NCBI RefSeq assembly: GCF_024586455.1
Contig: NW_026089623.1
Coordinates: forward strand, 3,283,367-3,347,366
Origin: Bactrocera neohumeralis
Lineage: Eukaryota > Arthropoda > Insecta > Diptera > Tephritidae
Direction of reading: 5' to 3'
DNA: 64,000 bases
Shown piece by piece: positions 45,241 through 57,026 of this stretch (positions are counted from its first letter, which is position 1; every line of letters begins with the position of its first letter). Both the position numbers and the translations under genes were made by a program. Below the pieces are notes generated by a model. The model was not told the origin of the DNA and made no database searches. It saw nothing but the letters and a program-made list of their open reading frames with translations.

Positions 45241-47701
45241 CAGGGATGGGCACATTTTTAGCCCGGAAAGTTAGCAAAGTGCGCACGAGGGCTAGATGAG
45301 GGGAATATCAGTTTACGGAGGGAAGGACATAAAAAGTTGCGAAAAAAATCAATTACATTCCTCCATAACTTAATGTTCATCGCAGAATGCAGAGATAAAG
45401 AGATCCCCAACTGGATTGGGTAGGTTTTGACGTTTTGCAATTGGAATGACTGGAACGGCCAGATTGAAATTATACCAAAATTAATGTGAACGAAGGAATT
45501 TGTTGCCGCCGAAGGAATTTGTTGCCGCCGCTAATAAAAATTAAAAAAATGCGAAATTTAAATATATTTCATGACACGTTTTGCTATTTGATGCATAGAA
45601 TAATTAATTTTCAATTAAAAATGACTAAAAACATTTATTAATTGAGAACTAATAGGCTTACTTCACCTTCATCTGAAATATAAAAAGTTAGTTGTTTTAA
45701 TATATCATAAAATCATAATAAAGGATTTAAGTAGTTTCGCCATATATTAAAAGGATGGATGTTTTAATTTAAATGCCCAAAAATTCTTATTTTGTTCGAT
45801 GTGACCATAATGGAAAATGTTACAAAAAACGTTGGAAAAAGTTGGGCATCCCATTATCTCTGGCAGAATGGTTGCGGCAATACTGACATTGTACACAAAT
45901 TAAAGAGCGGAAGTTTACTTCATATCGGAATTGTACAGTTGTGTGAACCAAAAGAGGTAAACATGATTTGCAGGTCTTAGAGTTTCGCATTAATATTTAT
46001 TTTTATTTACCTTTGCATGGAGGGAAATTCTAATCACTGGTAGGAAAAATTATATGAGTTATACTCGTATCTAAAAAACAATTTTATTTAATAAGAAAAC
46101 AGCACATTTTAAAACTTCATAACACCTTATGGTTGTTCCTATTTTGTGCACACCACTGTACATGCGATAGAACAGTAATGGTGGTGATGCCAGGTGTAAA
46201 AATTCATTTTAGCTACAATTGGGAAAACTTTTCTCAAGTTGTGGGATTTTATACGTACATATGCAAGGCAGTTTTATATATCTGCATATATAAAAAAAAG
46301 ATACTTGTGACCATAATATATATTTTGTTTAAACATATTGCACTTCCATTTAATGAAAATGCTTATATAAATATATATATATTAATATTTGTGATATTTT
46401 TAGTTTGGTTGTTTTATCAAAATATTCACAGAATTGAGGTTTTTTTCTATAATTGTTCTGTTAAATTTAAAAAATCTAAGTAGCCTCTGGAAATGAATTA
46501 AAATAATAATACGCACTATAGAAAGGGAACACATATTTTCAAAAATATAAGAAATCATCAAATAAAAATATATGAGCGCGGTATGGCATTATTGATTGAG
46601 AGTGGCTGAGAACACAAATAGAATACAAACGCTAATGGCAGAAACATCGTATTTCGCTTCTCCCTCCGCTACGAGCGGCAAGCGTTTTGTTCTCGTTTTC
46701 ATGCGAACAATGTTGTCATTACTCAATACGCATATGTAGTTTTGCACACACATAACTTTTCAATTATAATTTTTCTCAATATAAAATATCAAAACTGAAA
46801 TCAAACTAGTAAAACCAGTTTATATATTTATAAATAATAGCACTCGATTCTGATTTTGAGTTAGTTTAAGAAAATTTCAAATATATTGAAGACAATTTTT
46901 ATAATTACTACAGTATATTGAGCCTGGCAACCCTGCGTTGTGAGAGAGCAATTAGCTGAGTCGTTTCTATGGGGAAACCCCAAGTCGTTGGAAATTCTAC
47001 GGTAAGCGGGCGGTAGAAGCGTTGTTGGGTAATTATTTACATTGCGCTCTCATAAGATTCATTTGTGTATATGCATTTGAAGAAACAGTGGTTCATAACC
47101 TGAAGTTATTACTTTTTATAAAGAAGAAGAAGAAATAACCTGGTTTGAAACTTTTTGCTTCGAAAATTATATCTATGTTTCGAAACACATACACTTGCAA
47201 ACAATTTTTTTTCAAAAACCAAATTAAACAAACATAAAATAAGAAGTAGGTTATCTGATTTAAATTTTGGTACAATTATGCGTGTAGCTACAGCAAATGA
47301 GATTAAACCAAACATAGAAATTACTATATGAAATAAACTAAATTAAATGCTGTTATAAGAACATATTAAAATAATTATTACTAAAAGTAAATATTTATTA
47401 TACTTTTTGTTATTTGTCTTACATTTTATAAATTTATAGTAGTTACAAAAAAACTTAAAATTGTTAGGCAATTTTACAGTTATTACCCACAGTGCAACTT
47501 TCCATATATGCGCGCTCTCATTTGTAAACATGGTGTGGCAAAATACGTTGCTCTGATTTGTAAATATGGAGTGATAAAATACGTTGCTCTCACTTCCCTC
47601 TTCATGTTTGCCCGCGATGATCCCCTCATATAGCCCTCAAAATGTGAACTCGTGCCCGAACAGGCAAAATGCCACTCGAACAGGCAAAATGCCCACCCCT
47701 G
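45241..47701 (+). mobile_element. Second hAT element (hAT-2), non-autonomous, interrupted at its left end by hAT-1
   Basis: The left end CAGGGATGGGCACA and the right end CAGGGGTGGGCATT (read inward) are inverted. Once the hAT-1 insertion is discounted, the left flank AGTATATA (42450-42457) matches the right flank AGTATACA (47702-47709) at 7 of 8. Contains MITE F (45390-45862). Between 45863 and 47480 I found no transposase. Confidence 0.75.
45390..45862 (-). mobile_element. MITE family F copy with perfect 8-bp duplication
   Basis: CAGAGATAAAGAG at the left and CAGAGATAATGGG read from the right; flanks GCAGAATG at 45382-45389 and 45863-45870 are identical. It is shorter than other members because of internal deletions. 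The clean 8-bp duplication supports hAT mobilisation. Confidence 0.8.
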
Positions 47702-47709
47702 AGTATACA

Positions 47710-48091
47710 TATATTGTATACATGTATCTTGAATATGTGACGTTTTTTTATGAATTGTTTTGTTTTTCTGTTTATTTATTATTTTAAATTGTTACATTAA
47801 TTAGAAAAAATTTAATTACTTATCTTCGTACTTATTAGTACTAGCATACAAATTGTGATGTCTTTTGTAAATTGTGAAACTCTAAATAATTTTGCTTAAA
47901 ATAAAAGGAAATTATTTATTAATGATATATATTTACTAATATTTGATTCAAACGTCATAATGTGCAATATTTCACCCATAAAAATATCACTTACTGATAT
48001 TCAGATATTCTTATGTAGTGAGTTCTTATTAATAAAATGTAACCCTGTTTTTAGATTTATCGGTGGTGAGTTTTCTTCTGAATGTATTTGT
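47710..48091. other. AT-rich intergenic sequence
   Basis: Nothing recognised. Confidence 0.3.
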
Positions 48092-48094
48092 TTA

Positions 48095-48613
48095 AGGTTG
48101 GTACGCAGCTCTCAAGTAATTGCTCAAGAAAAAAATACATTATTTCTCAAGTAATTTTGACAGCTGGTTACGCATTGTGAATGATCCACATTAGAAGAGC
48201 AAGAAAGAATAAACAAAAAAAAACAAACTTTGTGCGTAATATGTATGTGTGTATGTGTATGGTAACATAAATATTTTCATTGAGATTTAAGAAATGTTGT
48301 TGATGATTGGTAGGTTTTATACAACATTTCAAAATGGAATATACTTCATAATAATGATTTCAACAAATTTAGGATGAATTTGACGATTACTTCGATTTTC
48401 CTTCAAGAAACAATTGTTGATTTGATGTTTCTTCGCAAAACCAAGTTTGCCATATTCACATTTTACTGAAAAAAAGTATTAAAAATTAGTACTAGATTTC
48501 TTGAGAGCTGCGTACTAGCACAAGTAAATTTATCGCAGGAAAGTTTCTTGACCGTTTCTTAAGCGTTTTTTTATATGCAGTTTTTACGTTTCTTGAGAGC
48601 TGCGTACTAAGCT
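48095..48613 (+). mobile_element. 519-bp Harbinger MITE, derived from the 20261-23477 family
   Basis: Ends AGGTTGGTACGCAGCTCTCA and AGCTTAGTACGCAGCTCTCA (read inward), flanked by TTA at 48092-48094 and 48614-48616. The right ~190 bp matches the right end of the coding Harbinger, including TTCTTCGCAAAACCA and AAGCGTTTTTTTATATG. Confidence 0.9.
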
Positions 48614-49126
48614 TTACAATTGACAGACAGAAAACATAATAATTTTAATTTAGAAATCCAATCCCAAGATATTTTATATACTGAAAACTCAATTTCCAAT
48701 TGATGGTTTCATATAACGGATAACGATTTGTCAATTTGTATATGTCAAACGGCAAATTACCACCCAGGATTGTATCCTATTGCATGCAAAAATTTAGAAA
48801 TAATTGAAGCGTGTTTAAAAATTGCACAAAAAAAAACAACTGATTTAACATTGACAACAAGTAATATTGAACAGATATGCAAAGTAATTCAATATAATAA
48901 TTTAAATACACACAACACCATAAGGTTTTCTAGAGTTGAGCTTATGTATGTACATATGTAAACAAAGCAAAGGTTTATTACTGTATATACTGAGCTGATC
49001 ATGTCATTGGAAGAACACCTGCGCTTCGTGGAAGAAAAACTAATAAAAAAAGGAAATCACGAATGAGTGATTAATGCAGTTGTAAAATAAATAAAGGCAG
49101 TGTTGACAGCGTCTTGCCATTTCCAC

Positions 49127-49310
49127 CAGAGATAAAGAGATGTCCAACTCTCCTGTCATTGGAAATGAGAGAGCAGCTCACCTACCCAATTTTGACAGTT
49201 GATTAGATCTAGTAGGTTTTCATGTTTCGCAACTGGAAGAAAAGAGACGACCGCATTGAAATTCCCCCAAAATAAAAGAATGGAGGAATTCGTAACGGAC
49301 ATCGGTTCTT
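49127..49310 (+). repeat. Diverged fragment of MITE family F, followed by a poly(A) run
   Basis: Begins CAGAGATAAAGAGATG and keeps GAGAGAGCA and GTAGGTTTT blocks. A run of about 23 A ends near 49361, possibly unrelated. Confidence 0.5.
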
Positions 49311-49497
49311 CGAAGAAAATTAGTGTTGTTATTAATTAAAAAAAAAAAAAAAAAAAAAAAAGTGGTAAGTGATAAGTGATAAGTGCAATAGTGAAATTTT
49401 CTGAAGTGAATATATCACTGAAAATAAAAGGATAATACAGCAAATATAAACGTAAGTGACCTTTAAGTAATTTGCGTACATAATTAAACACAATTTA

Positions 49498-50007
49498 AGG
49501 TTCGTATTCAGCTCTCAAGTATTTGTTTAAGAAAAATAATGCATTCTTTCTTCAAGTAATTTTTTATAGCTGGTTACGCATTGTGAATGATCCACATTAA
49601 AAGAGCAAGAGAGAATAAACAAGCTTTGTGTGTAATGTGTATGCATGCATGTGTATAGTAACATAAATATTTTCATCGCGATTTAAGGAATGTGGATGAA
49701 GATTGGTAGGTTCTATTCATAATCAAAATGAACTATACTTCATAATAATAATTTTAACTAATTTAGGATGAATTTAACGATTACTTTGAATTTCCTTCAA
49801 GAAACAATTGTTGATTTCATGTTTCTTCGCAAAACCAGGTTTGCCATATTCGCATTTTATTGAAAAAATGTATTAAAAATTAGTACTAGATTTCTTTAGA
49901 GCTGCATAGTATCACAAAAAAATGTACCGCAGGACATTTTCTTGACCATTTCTTAAGCGTTTTTTTATATGAAGTTTTTACATTTCTTGAGAGCTGGATA
50001 CTAAGCT
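49498..50007 (+). mobile_element. 510-bp Harbinger MITE, second copy
   Basis: Ends AGGTTCGTATTCAGCTCTCA and AGCTTAGTATCCAGCTCTCA (read inward), flanked by TTA at 49495-49497 and 50008-50010. It is colinear with 48095-48613 and abuts the 3' end of a P-type transposase. Confidence 0.9.
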
Positions 50008-50010
50008 TTA

Positions 50011-52260
50011 ATTTGCAGAAAAAAAGACCGAAAACACCAATGTGGAAGAAATCAAATTCCTTTAGGAAAATTGCTTCTAATTTATTTAAATAATCTAAAA
50101 ATTCCTGTGGCGGTCTTACTAAACTACACCTGCCAACTTGTCTCTGTTGAATAAAATAAAATTCTCGTGAAATATCTTCATCTCCTATATATGGCAAGGG
50201 TTGGGAGCAAGCGTGTGTCTTATAAATTTTTAAATAAAAATAACCACAGAAATACGAATATGCGTTTTCTTTTAAGAAATCTACTTCTAAATCTAATTCT
50301 AAATTTTCTCCTACGCTATCCGATTAAAGGTGTGGTCTGGTCGCGGTAGACCTTGAAATTTTTGCCAAGAAAGATCCCGTACCACTTTGTCATTGCACAC
50401 ACTTGCTATTATTTGATGAGACTGTGCAATTGAAAAGGTTTCGTTTTCTGGAACGGGTTCGCAGTTTCCCTTTACTACGATATTGGCGTATCGCAACCCG
50501 CAAGATTTTTTAAAAAGATTGCAAAACATGTAAGGAGTAATCCTTACACTTCTTCCCCCTCCTCTTCTAATATGTCCGAAGTAGTGTTCTAAATTGTCCT
50601 GGCAGAGTCTTCGCGTCTGTAGGTTAGTGAAGCCTGACTGTGACAAAAATCGCCACAAACGTCTTAAACTACTTATGTTTAAAATCCAACCCTTAATATA
50701 ATTAAAAGAATTTGTTATGTCAGACCCATTTTCGTCTTCTATTCTAATTGTCTTTAAAATTCCTGCTGCCTCATCTAAAAATTCTAACTGGTCGTCTGAC
50801 GCCGAAAAAATTTTTTTTGTTGGCAAAATAGCTTCAAAGTTGCTGCTATTAAAAATATCAAATAGCTTATTAAAAAATAAAAGATATTCCGCGGTACTTA
50901 AAAATCGAGCAATTAGGGCACGACAAAAACCCTGAACTGTATGAAGCGAGCATATCAGAGGCTACAGTGTCGCTCATAACCTGGGATGCCAGCTTCACGC
51001 TCATTTTTTGAAAGTTATTAGGAAACATATGTGCTTCAGACAGTTTAGGGGCGCAACGCAAGAGATTTTGGGAATCCTTATTATAGAAATGTACAATGTC
51101 ATCCCAACTCACCGGACGCGATTTAAAACTGACTTTATTTTTTGAATTTTCTAAACAATTCCTAGTGCTTTTTAAAAGGTGGGGGCTATCAAAAAAAAAG
51201 AAGATATCCTTGCCATTAACCTGAAAATATGGGCGTTCTTCGGTCACTCCTAAAATCCTAGATAAATAGACAAAATTAGATCCCTGATCTGAAACAAAAT
51301 GGCAAGGTATGAGACCTATGTTTTGTAATTGGGTGATGGCCTCAAATATATACTTTTTGGCGACATCCCCTTTACATAAACCATGGACAATGAAATAGGA
51401 GAGTGGGTGTGTCCAAGGCATTCCACCAATACCTTGAACCATAAGAGTCATTGCACTATTACCTATACGAGACGTACGATTTTCATCGCCGTAATCTTCT
51501 ACTCCTATAATCTTATCGTATTTAGGGACGTATTGGAAATGACTCTTAAGTTCCATTTCATCGCACAAAATTGATACAAACTTTTGTTCCTGCGTAAAAC
51601 CCCGACTTTTTAACTCTAAACACTTTAAAGAACTATTACTACAACCGGGGTCTCCGGGCCATTCGGAAACGAACTCGTCAAGTGTTCTCTCTTCCGGAAA
51701 TGTAAGAAGAGGTTTTAGGTGTCTATATACTAAAGGTGAAAGAAAGTATACACCTAAAGCCAAAGTTTTGAAATAGGTGTCGTATCTACGACCTTTTGGT
51801 TGACGGCTCCAATTTACTAAACTATTTCTTATTATACTACTTCTTTGAGGAGGAAGATTTCTATTAAAATTATCATAATTACTAACCTCTCCTAAATTTT
51901 TAATTTCACTTTCTAAAGTCTTCAGCTTTACCGACATTTCTTTTAATTGAAATTTTAAATTACTAATCTCCTCATCTTTTTCTTCTACTTTAACCCTCAA
52001 ACTTACATTTTCCTCCATTAATTTTAAGTTTTTAGACGCGAAGGATGTCAAACTAAAACTTGTTTGACATCCTTTTTCTAACGAACTATCGCCCATGGAA
52101 ATATTTTCAAAAACTCCTATTTCCTGTTCGAGTGCGTCTTCTGCTACAGACGCTAGCAATAACAGGTCGCTTGAACCTGAGGGGTTCTCGACCAATTTAG
52201 GTTCAAAATCTACGATTCCTAATTCGGTAGTCGAAGTAGGATCGCTAAATTCTACCTGAA
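50011..52260 (-). pseudogene. P-element-type transposase, nearly complete core, one main frameshift
   Basis: A P-superfamily transposase. The long ORF (50870-52195; open back to about 52255 with a possible acceptor TTTTCAG) starts with an acidic segment, then a strong coiled coil (LMEENVSLRVKVEEKDEEIS, then LKFQLKEMSVKLKTLESEIK), as found after the THAP finger in P proteins. Next come the RNase H-like parts: LCDEMELKSHFQYVPKYDKI, HFVSDQGSNFVYLSRILGV and FFDSPHLLKSTRNCL. A T-run near 50931 shifts the frame; the rest follows in the second frame (50311-50870) with RRLCQDNLEHYFGHIRRGGG, the family C-terminal signature. A last piece (about 50011-50197, PYIGDEDISREFYFIQQRQV) lies beyond stops. No THAP exon was found upstream; the BEL gag sequence may have displaced it. 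Confidence 0.85.
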
Positions 52261-52500
52261 AACTGGGTGTAGGAGTTAAATTTTTATCCGGAACCGCAGT
52301 CGGCGGTCACAGGCATATAAATATTTTTGCCGATTTTCTCCTACGCCCAATCGTAGTTTCCAAATACTATGCCTAAGAAAAAACAGATATACCCTAAACC
52401 TTAATACCTTTACTTATAATAATAAATTTTAAAATCTAATATCGACTACAAATAAAACCAATATTGTTACATTATAACATTTATCATAAAGTTTTTTAAA

Positions 52501-53727
52501 TTTCTCGCAAGATCTTATGTTGTGACCTCCTTAACAAATTCCACATAATGGTTGCCATTTATTAGTTGGGTTTGACACGAAAGTTTGACTTTTATTAACG
52601 TGTCTATTGTATTGCATATTATTGCTGGCTTGAGGTTTAAACAAGTTTTTACTTGAGTCGTTTTGATGACTTTTTAGATTTATATTTTTGTTGTCAATTC
52701 GCTCAGCTATCTCGTATTGAGCAGTGAGGAATGCTTTCATTTGCTCCCATGTGGGCATTTTTTTCCTTTCCACAAGTGATTGTTCCCATCGTAGTAACGC
52801 AGCATCAGGGAGTGTTTCTGCACAAATAGTTACTATGATGGGGTCCCACGATTCTGTGGAGATATTTTGTGTTTTTAACACTGATATGCAATTAGTCACT
52901 GTCGAGTATAAATTTTGAAATTCCTGGCTGGTTTCTTTTTGAATTTTTGGTAGATAATAATGTTTTTATTGGGTTTTCTATCATAATCCTTCCATTTTCG
53001 TATCTTTCGACTAGTGCTTCCCAAGCCAGCTTAAAATTTTCGTCATTTAAAGCGAATCGCTTGACGATACTGCCTGCTTCCCCTTTTGTTTTGTACCTTA
53101 GATGGTATAACTTTTGTGCTTGTGAGAGCTTAGGATGGTTTATATAAACGGCAGTGAACATGTCCCGGAAGGACGGCCACTGGTCATAACATCCATTGAA
53201 AACTTCAGTATCACAAGCTGGTACCTTTAGATACATGCCTTTATCTAGGTCTTCTTTTTGTGTTGTAACTACTCTGGGAGGGGAAGTAGTGGCTCTACTT
53301 GGCCTTACTAAACTTATTTGTTCAGTGATCATTCCCTTTGTCAATTCGTAGTGATCGCGGCAGTTATCACACTTGGCTGTCGCCGAAGCTTTTGTGTTTT
53401 CTGGGAGTTCTGCGTCGTCAGTATCTAGTACTGTATCGTACACTGTCAGAGGCGTGCCCATAGATTGTTAACACTTTCTAATTTTATATTTAAAACTGAT
53501 TCCGTAATGTCAGTAATAGGGGAAGCTTGAAATCTTGTACAATATCTTATAAAACTGTCACTTTCTGTGATGAATCTAGATATTGTCTGATCTTTTGATC
53601 TTTTTTGTTTTATACTCTGCTTTGAGCGTGTAGCTTCAGCAGGTGGTTTATCTTCATCAGCCATTTTCGGAATTTCTAATGATAGAGGTGTTTTTGGCTT
53701 AACCTCTCTTGATTTGTCAGATTGCAT
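52501..53727 (-). pseudogene. BEL/Pao retrotransposon gag fragment (DUF1759-type)
   Basis: The capsid-like protein of a BEL/Pao LTR element in three frames. 53446-53727 has the basic N-terminus; 52892-53461 has the core VPACDTEVFNGCYDQWPSFR, then LSQAQKLYHLRYKTKGEA and AWEALVERYENGRIM; 52531-52899 has ETLPDAALLRWEQSL and PTWEQMKAFLTAQYE. The zinc knuckle follows (CGIC, then GGHNIRSC) but with a stop codon between its second cysteine and the glycines. Protease, RT, RNase H and integrase are absent, and no LTR was recognised, so this is a 5' fragment. AT-rich sequence with T-runs fills 53728-54052. Confidence 0.85.
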
Positions 53728-54143
53728 TAATTTGAATAGAGTTTGAAGCTTTTAGCTTAAAGTTTTGTCAACTGAATAATTGTCTCAAAATTAATATTGC
53801 TACAGCAATGTAGTCAAATAGAAAAAGAATATATTAAAAATTTTGTTAATAGAAGATATATTTTTGTAAAAATATATATATTTTTGTAAAATATATAATG
53901 TGATCAAATTTTCGTTTCGTTACCGCAAAGATCTTTTTGTTTTTTTTTGAAAAAGTTCGATATTTATTTTTTTTATTTTTATTTTTTTTTTTTTAATGTG
54001 ACTGAAAATTTTTTTTGAAGTGTATCAAAGTATCTTCAGTTCACTCGCGCTTCCCTGCAAGACGGAGGTAACAGATTGCACAAACACATTGAAACATTTT
54101 CAGCTGTTCACTAACACTTACATTTTCTGAAATTTTCAATTGA

Positions 54144-54515
54144 ATGGGAAAATACGTAAGTAAGATTGAGAAAAACTATCGACATTCTAAACATATTGTA
54201 ATATTAATTTGCTAGAATAGGAAAGACGAATGCCCAATTTTTCAAGAAGAAGAAAACGAAAAGCGCACTTTATTTTGGTTTTTAAAGAGGTAAGTTCGTT
54301 ATTTCATTATTTGATATTTTATAATTAATTTCTTATATACATTTATACTATATATGTTATTAATTTCTTTTATATAGAGTAAACAAAAAAGATTAACAAC
54401 GAGAAAAAGGTAAGCATTGTGAATTGAATGTCGTGTGTGTAATTAAAATTTTTAATATTACAGAAATCATTTGGAGCGTTTGAATGCGTATAACAAAGAC
54501 GCACCATTCAATTAG
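54144..54515 (+). CDS. Small predicted four-exon ORF in the left palindrome arm (55 residues)
   Basis: Hypothetical. Exons 54144-54155, 54216-54289, 54380-54409 and 54464-54515 join through GT-AG introns (GTAAGT, GTAAGT, GTAAGC donors) into one ORF ending in TAG. The product begins MGKY, has an acidic patch (FQEEENEK), a basic patch (KQKRLTTRKR) and ends NAYNKDAPFN. The acceptor of exon 3 must be the second of two overlapping AGs. I recognise no family. The mirror copy in the other arm (55858-56220, minus) keeps the same exon borders and an open frame despite several substitutions. It may be a captured host gene fragment, an element gene, or chance; moderate to low certainty. Confidence 0.35.
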
Positions 54516-55857
54516 CCGCATCACCGGTGACTTGGAGGACGAGCATTACGTGGAGCTCGCTATTAGTTTAAGTAAATATTTGATTATTTCATTTGTTACA
54601 TGTTATTATTAAATAAACCGAAATAATAAAAAAAATGAATTTTATTTAAAAGAATTGAATTTTCTAGAAGTAACAAATGGGTAACAGATAATCTTGTTAC
54701 TGCTCGTTCTTGCTAACATGCTTATATGTTATAGGTAACAAACTGATAACGAAAATAATAACACTAACAGATATTCGGGTAACAAATACTTTTTGTTATC
54801 CATAACACATAGGTAAGCAATGCGCTAACAAAAGAATTTGTTACCCGTAACATACTGTGAAGAGATTTGCTAACAAATGCATGTATTCTGTTAGAACAAG
54901 GCAGCATGCGATATTTGCCATTGGTTAGAGCGAGATAACCATTGAACATCAAATAGCGATGTGTTACTTTTTTCCCACTCTTTGAACAAAAGTAACAAAT
55001 ATTTTAACGAATGCAAAAGTGAACAATAACAAGCCGCTTACACGTTTGCTAACAGCTAACCGTCTTGCAGGGTTATTTTGTATAATTGTATCTGCACGAA
55101 TCAAGAACGCGAAAGAGAAATAAAATACGTAAAATTGTTTGTATGTATCTATGTATATTTTATTACCATATGTTTGCATATGCTTATGCTTTATATGTTT
55201 GCTTTTGTTTAGCTTTTCTCGTATCCCTTTTAGGTATGTAATTGTTATATATGTATGTATATATGTCATGTAATGTAACATATAACAATTTGCTAATCGG
55301 ACCTAACCCTGCAAGACGGGTAGCTGTTAGCAAACGTGTAAGCGGCTTGTTATTGTTCACTTTTGCATTCGCTAAAATATTTGTTACTTTTGTTCAGAGA
55401 GTGGGAAAAAAGTAACACATAGCTATTTGATGTTCAATGGTTATCTCGCTCTAACCAATGGCAAATATCGCATGCTGCCTTGTTCTAACAGAATACATGC
55501 ATTTGTTAGCAAATCTCTTCACAGTATGTTACGGGTAACAAATTCTTTTGTTAGCGCATTGCTTACCTATGTGTTATGGATAACAAAAAGTATTTGTTAC
55601 CCGAATATCTGTTAGTGTTATTATTTTCGTTATCAGTTTGTTACCTATAACATATACGCATGTTAGCAAGAACAAGCAGTAACAAGATTATCTGTTACCC
55701 ATTTGTTACTTCCAGCAAATTCAATTCTTTTAAATAAAATTCAGTTTTTTTTTATTATTTCGCTTTATTTAATAATAACATCACAATAATCAAATATTTA
55801 CTTAAACTAATAGCGAGCTCCACGTAATGCTCGTCCTCCAAGTCACCGGTGATGCGG

Positions 55858-56220
55858 CTAATTGAATGGTGCGTCTTTGTTATACGCATCCAAACGCTCC
55901 AAATGATTTCTGTAATATTAAAAATTGTAATTACTCACACGACATTCAATTCACCTTACCTTTTTCTCGTTGTTAATCTTTTTCGTTTACTCTATATAAA
56001 AGAAATTAATAACATATATAAATGTATATAAGAAATTACGTATAAAATATCAAATAATGAAATAACGAACTTACCTCTTTAAAAACCAAAATAAACTGTG
56101 CTTTTCGTTTTCTTCTTCTTGAAAAATTGGGCATTCGTCTCTCCTATTCTAGCAAGTTAATATTACAATATGTTTAGAATGTCGATAGTTTTTCTCTATC
56201 TTACTTACGTATTTTCCCAT
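55858..56220 (-). CDS. Mirror copy of the small four-exon ORF in the right palindrome arm
   Basis: Same exon structure as the left-arm ORF, on the opposite strand, from ATG 56218-56220 to TAG 55858-55860. Differences include K to R after the second-exon start, and N to D in LNAYNKD (LDAYNKD). The frame is still open. The arms differ at several sites, so they have had time to accumulate changes, yet no stop arose. Function unknown. Confidence 0.35.
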
Positions 56221-56289
56221 TCAATTGAAAATTCCAGAAATCCAGTTTCAATATGTTTGTGCAATCTGTTACCTCCGTCTTGCAGGGAA

Positions 56290-57018
56290 ATGTATAAATG
56301 CGCGGGAAAAAGAGAAATATATAATATGTATATGTTTATACATATATTTATGTATTGATCTATGTATATGTGTTGAATAGTAGTTCAAATGTGAACTATT
56401 ATTAGAAAAAAGAAATAGAAATTGAAATAAATAATATATGTATGTTTATATATTTATAATTATGTATATCAGTTGATGTATGCCGCACTGGAGATGCATA
56501 AGTTTACCGGCACATAGGTACATACATAAATGTAATGCCTTTTTTTCTCTATTATTTCTTTATTCTTTTTTTTTTTTATTACCTACCTTTGCTTGAATGC
56601 TCTAAGCGATTTTAACATCCAAGCAGGTAGTTTGGTATTATTTGGTATTATTATGTGTTCTAGCTTTATGCTAAATTATGTTATGTTTGTATGTACCATA
56701 TGATTGTGTATGCATATATGTAAATATGTACATCTGTATATTAAACGGAAGACTTGCAATTTTAGGGGAATATGCTTATATATACGTATGTTTTCTTTTA
56801 TATATATTTATGTATATATTTCGTTTTCTTTTCGTGTCTTCCGCTTTTGCTTAGAGTTTGAGCGATCCTGCTATCGCAAGAATTATAGCAAGTTATACTT
56901 GACTTAGGAAAATTTCTCTTTTTTTTGAAATTATAATGGGGTGCCTAACGACACAAACTAAGCAAAAAGCGGGTACTGTACTTTTTATTATTTTTTGTAG
57001 ATATACATATATCGAACT
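56290..57018. other. AT-rich intergenic sequence with ATGTATATAT-type simple repeats
   Basis: Nothing recognised. Confidence 0.3.
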
Positions 57019-57026
57019 GTTAAGAA

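Larger units (their letters stand above)
54053..56287. repeat. 2.2-kb palindrome with ~1-kb arms (CCCTGCAAGACGG element in inverted duplicate)
   Basis: Arms 54053-55072 and 55307-56287 are near-identical inverted copies around a 234-bp centre. Each arm is bounded by CCCTGCAAGACGG at both its outer and inner end, so each is itself a TIR unit. Identical 62-residue ORFs at 54764-54952 (minus) and 55427-55615 (plus) prove the inversion. A third, diverged copy split by a Tigger is at 24885-27252. Confidence 0.85.

Noticed and set aside
47100..47320. Minus-strand hydrophobic ORFs as small membrane proteins
   Set aside because: Overlapping frames in AT-rich sequence inside hAT-2, with no supporting features.
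54764..55615. Two identical 62-residue ORFs as a conserved gene
   Set aside because: Identity follows from the palindrome; the translation is driven by repeated GTAAC/GTTAC words.
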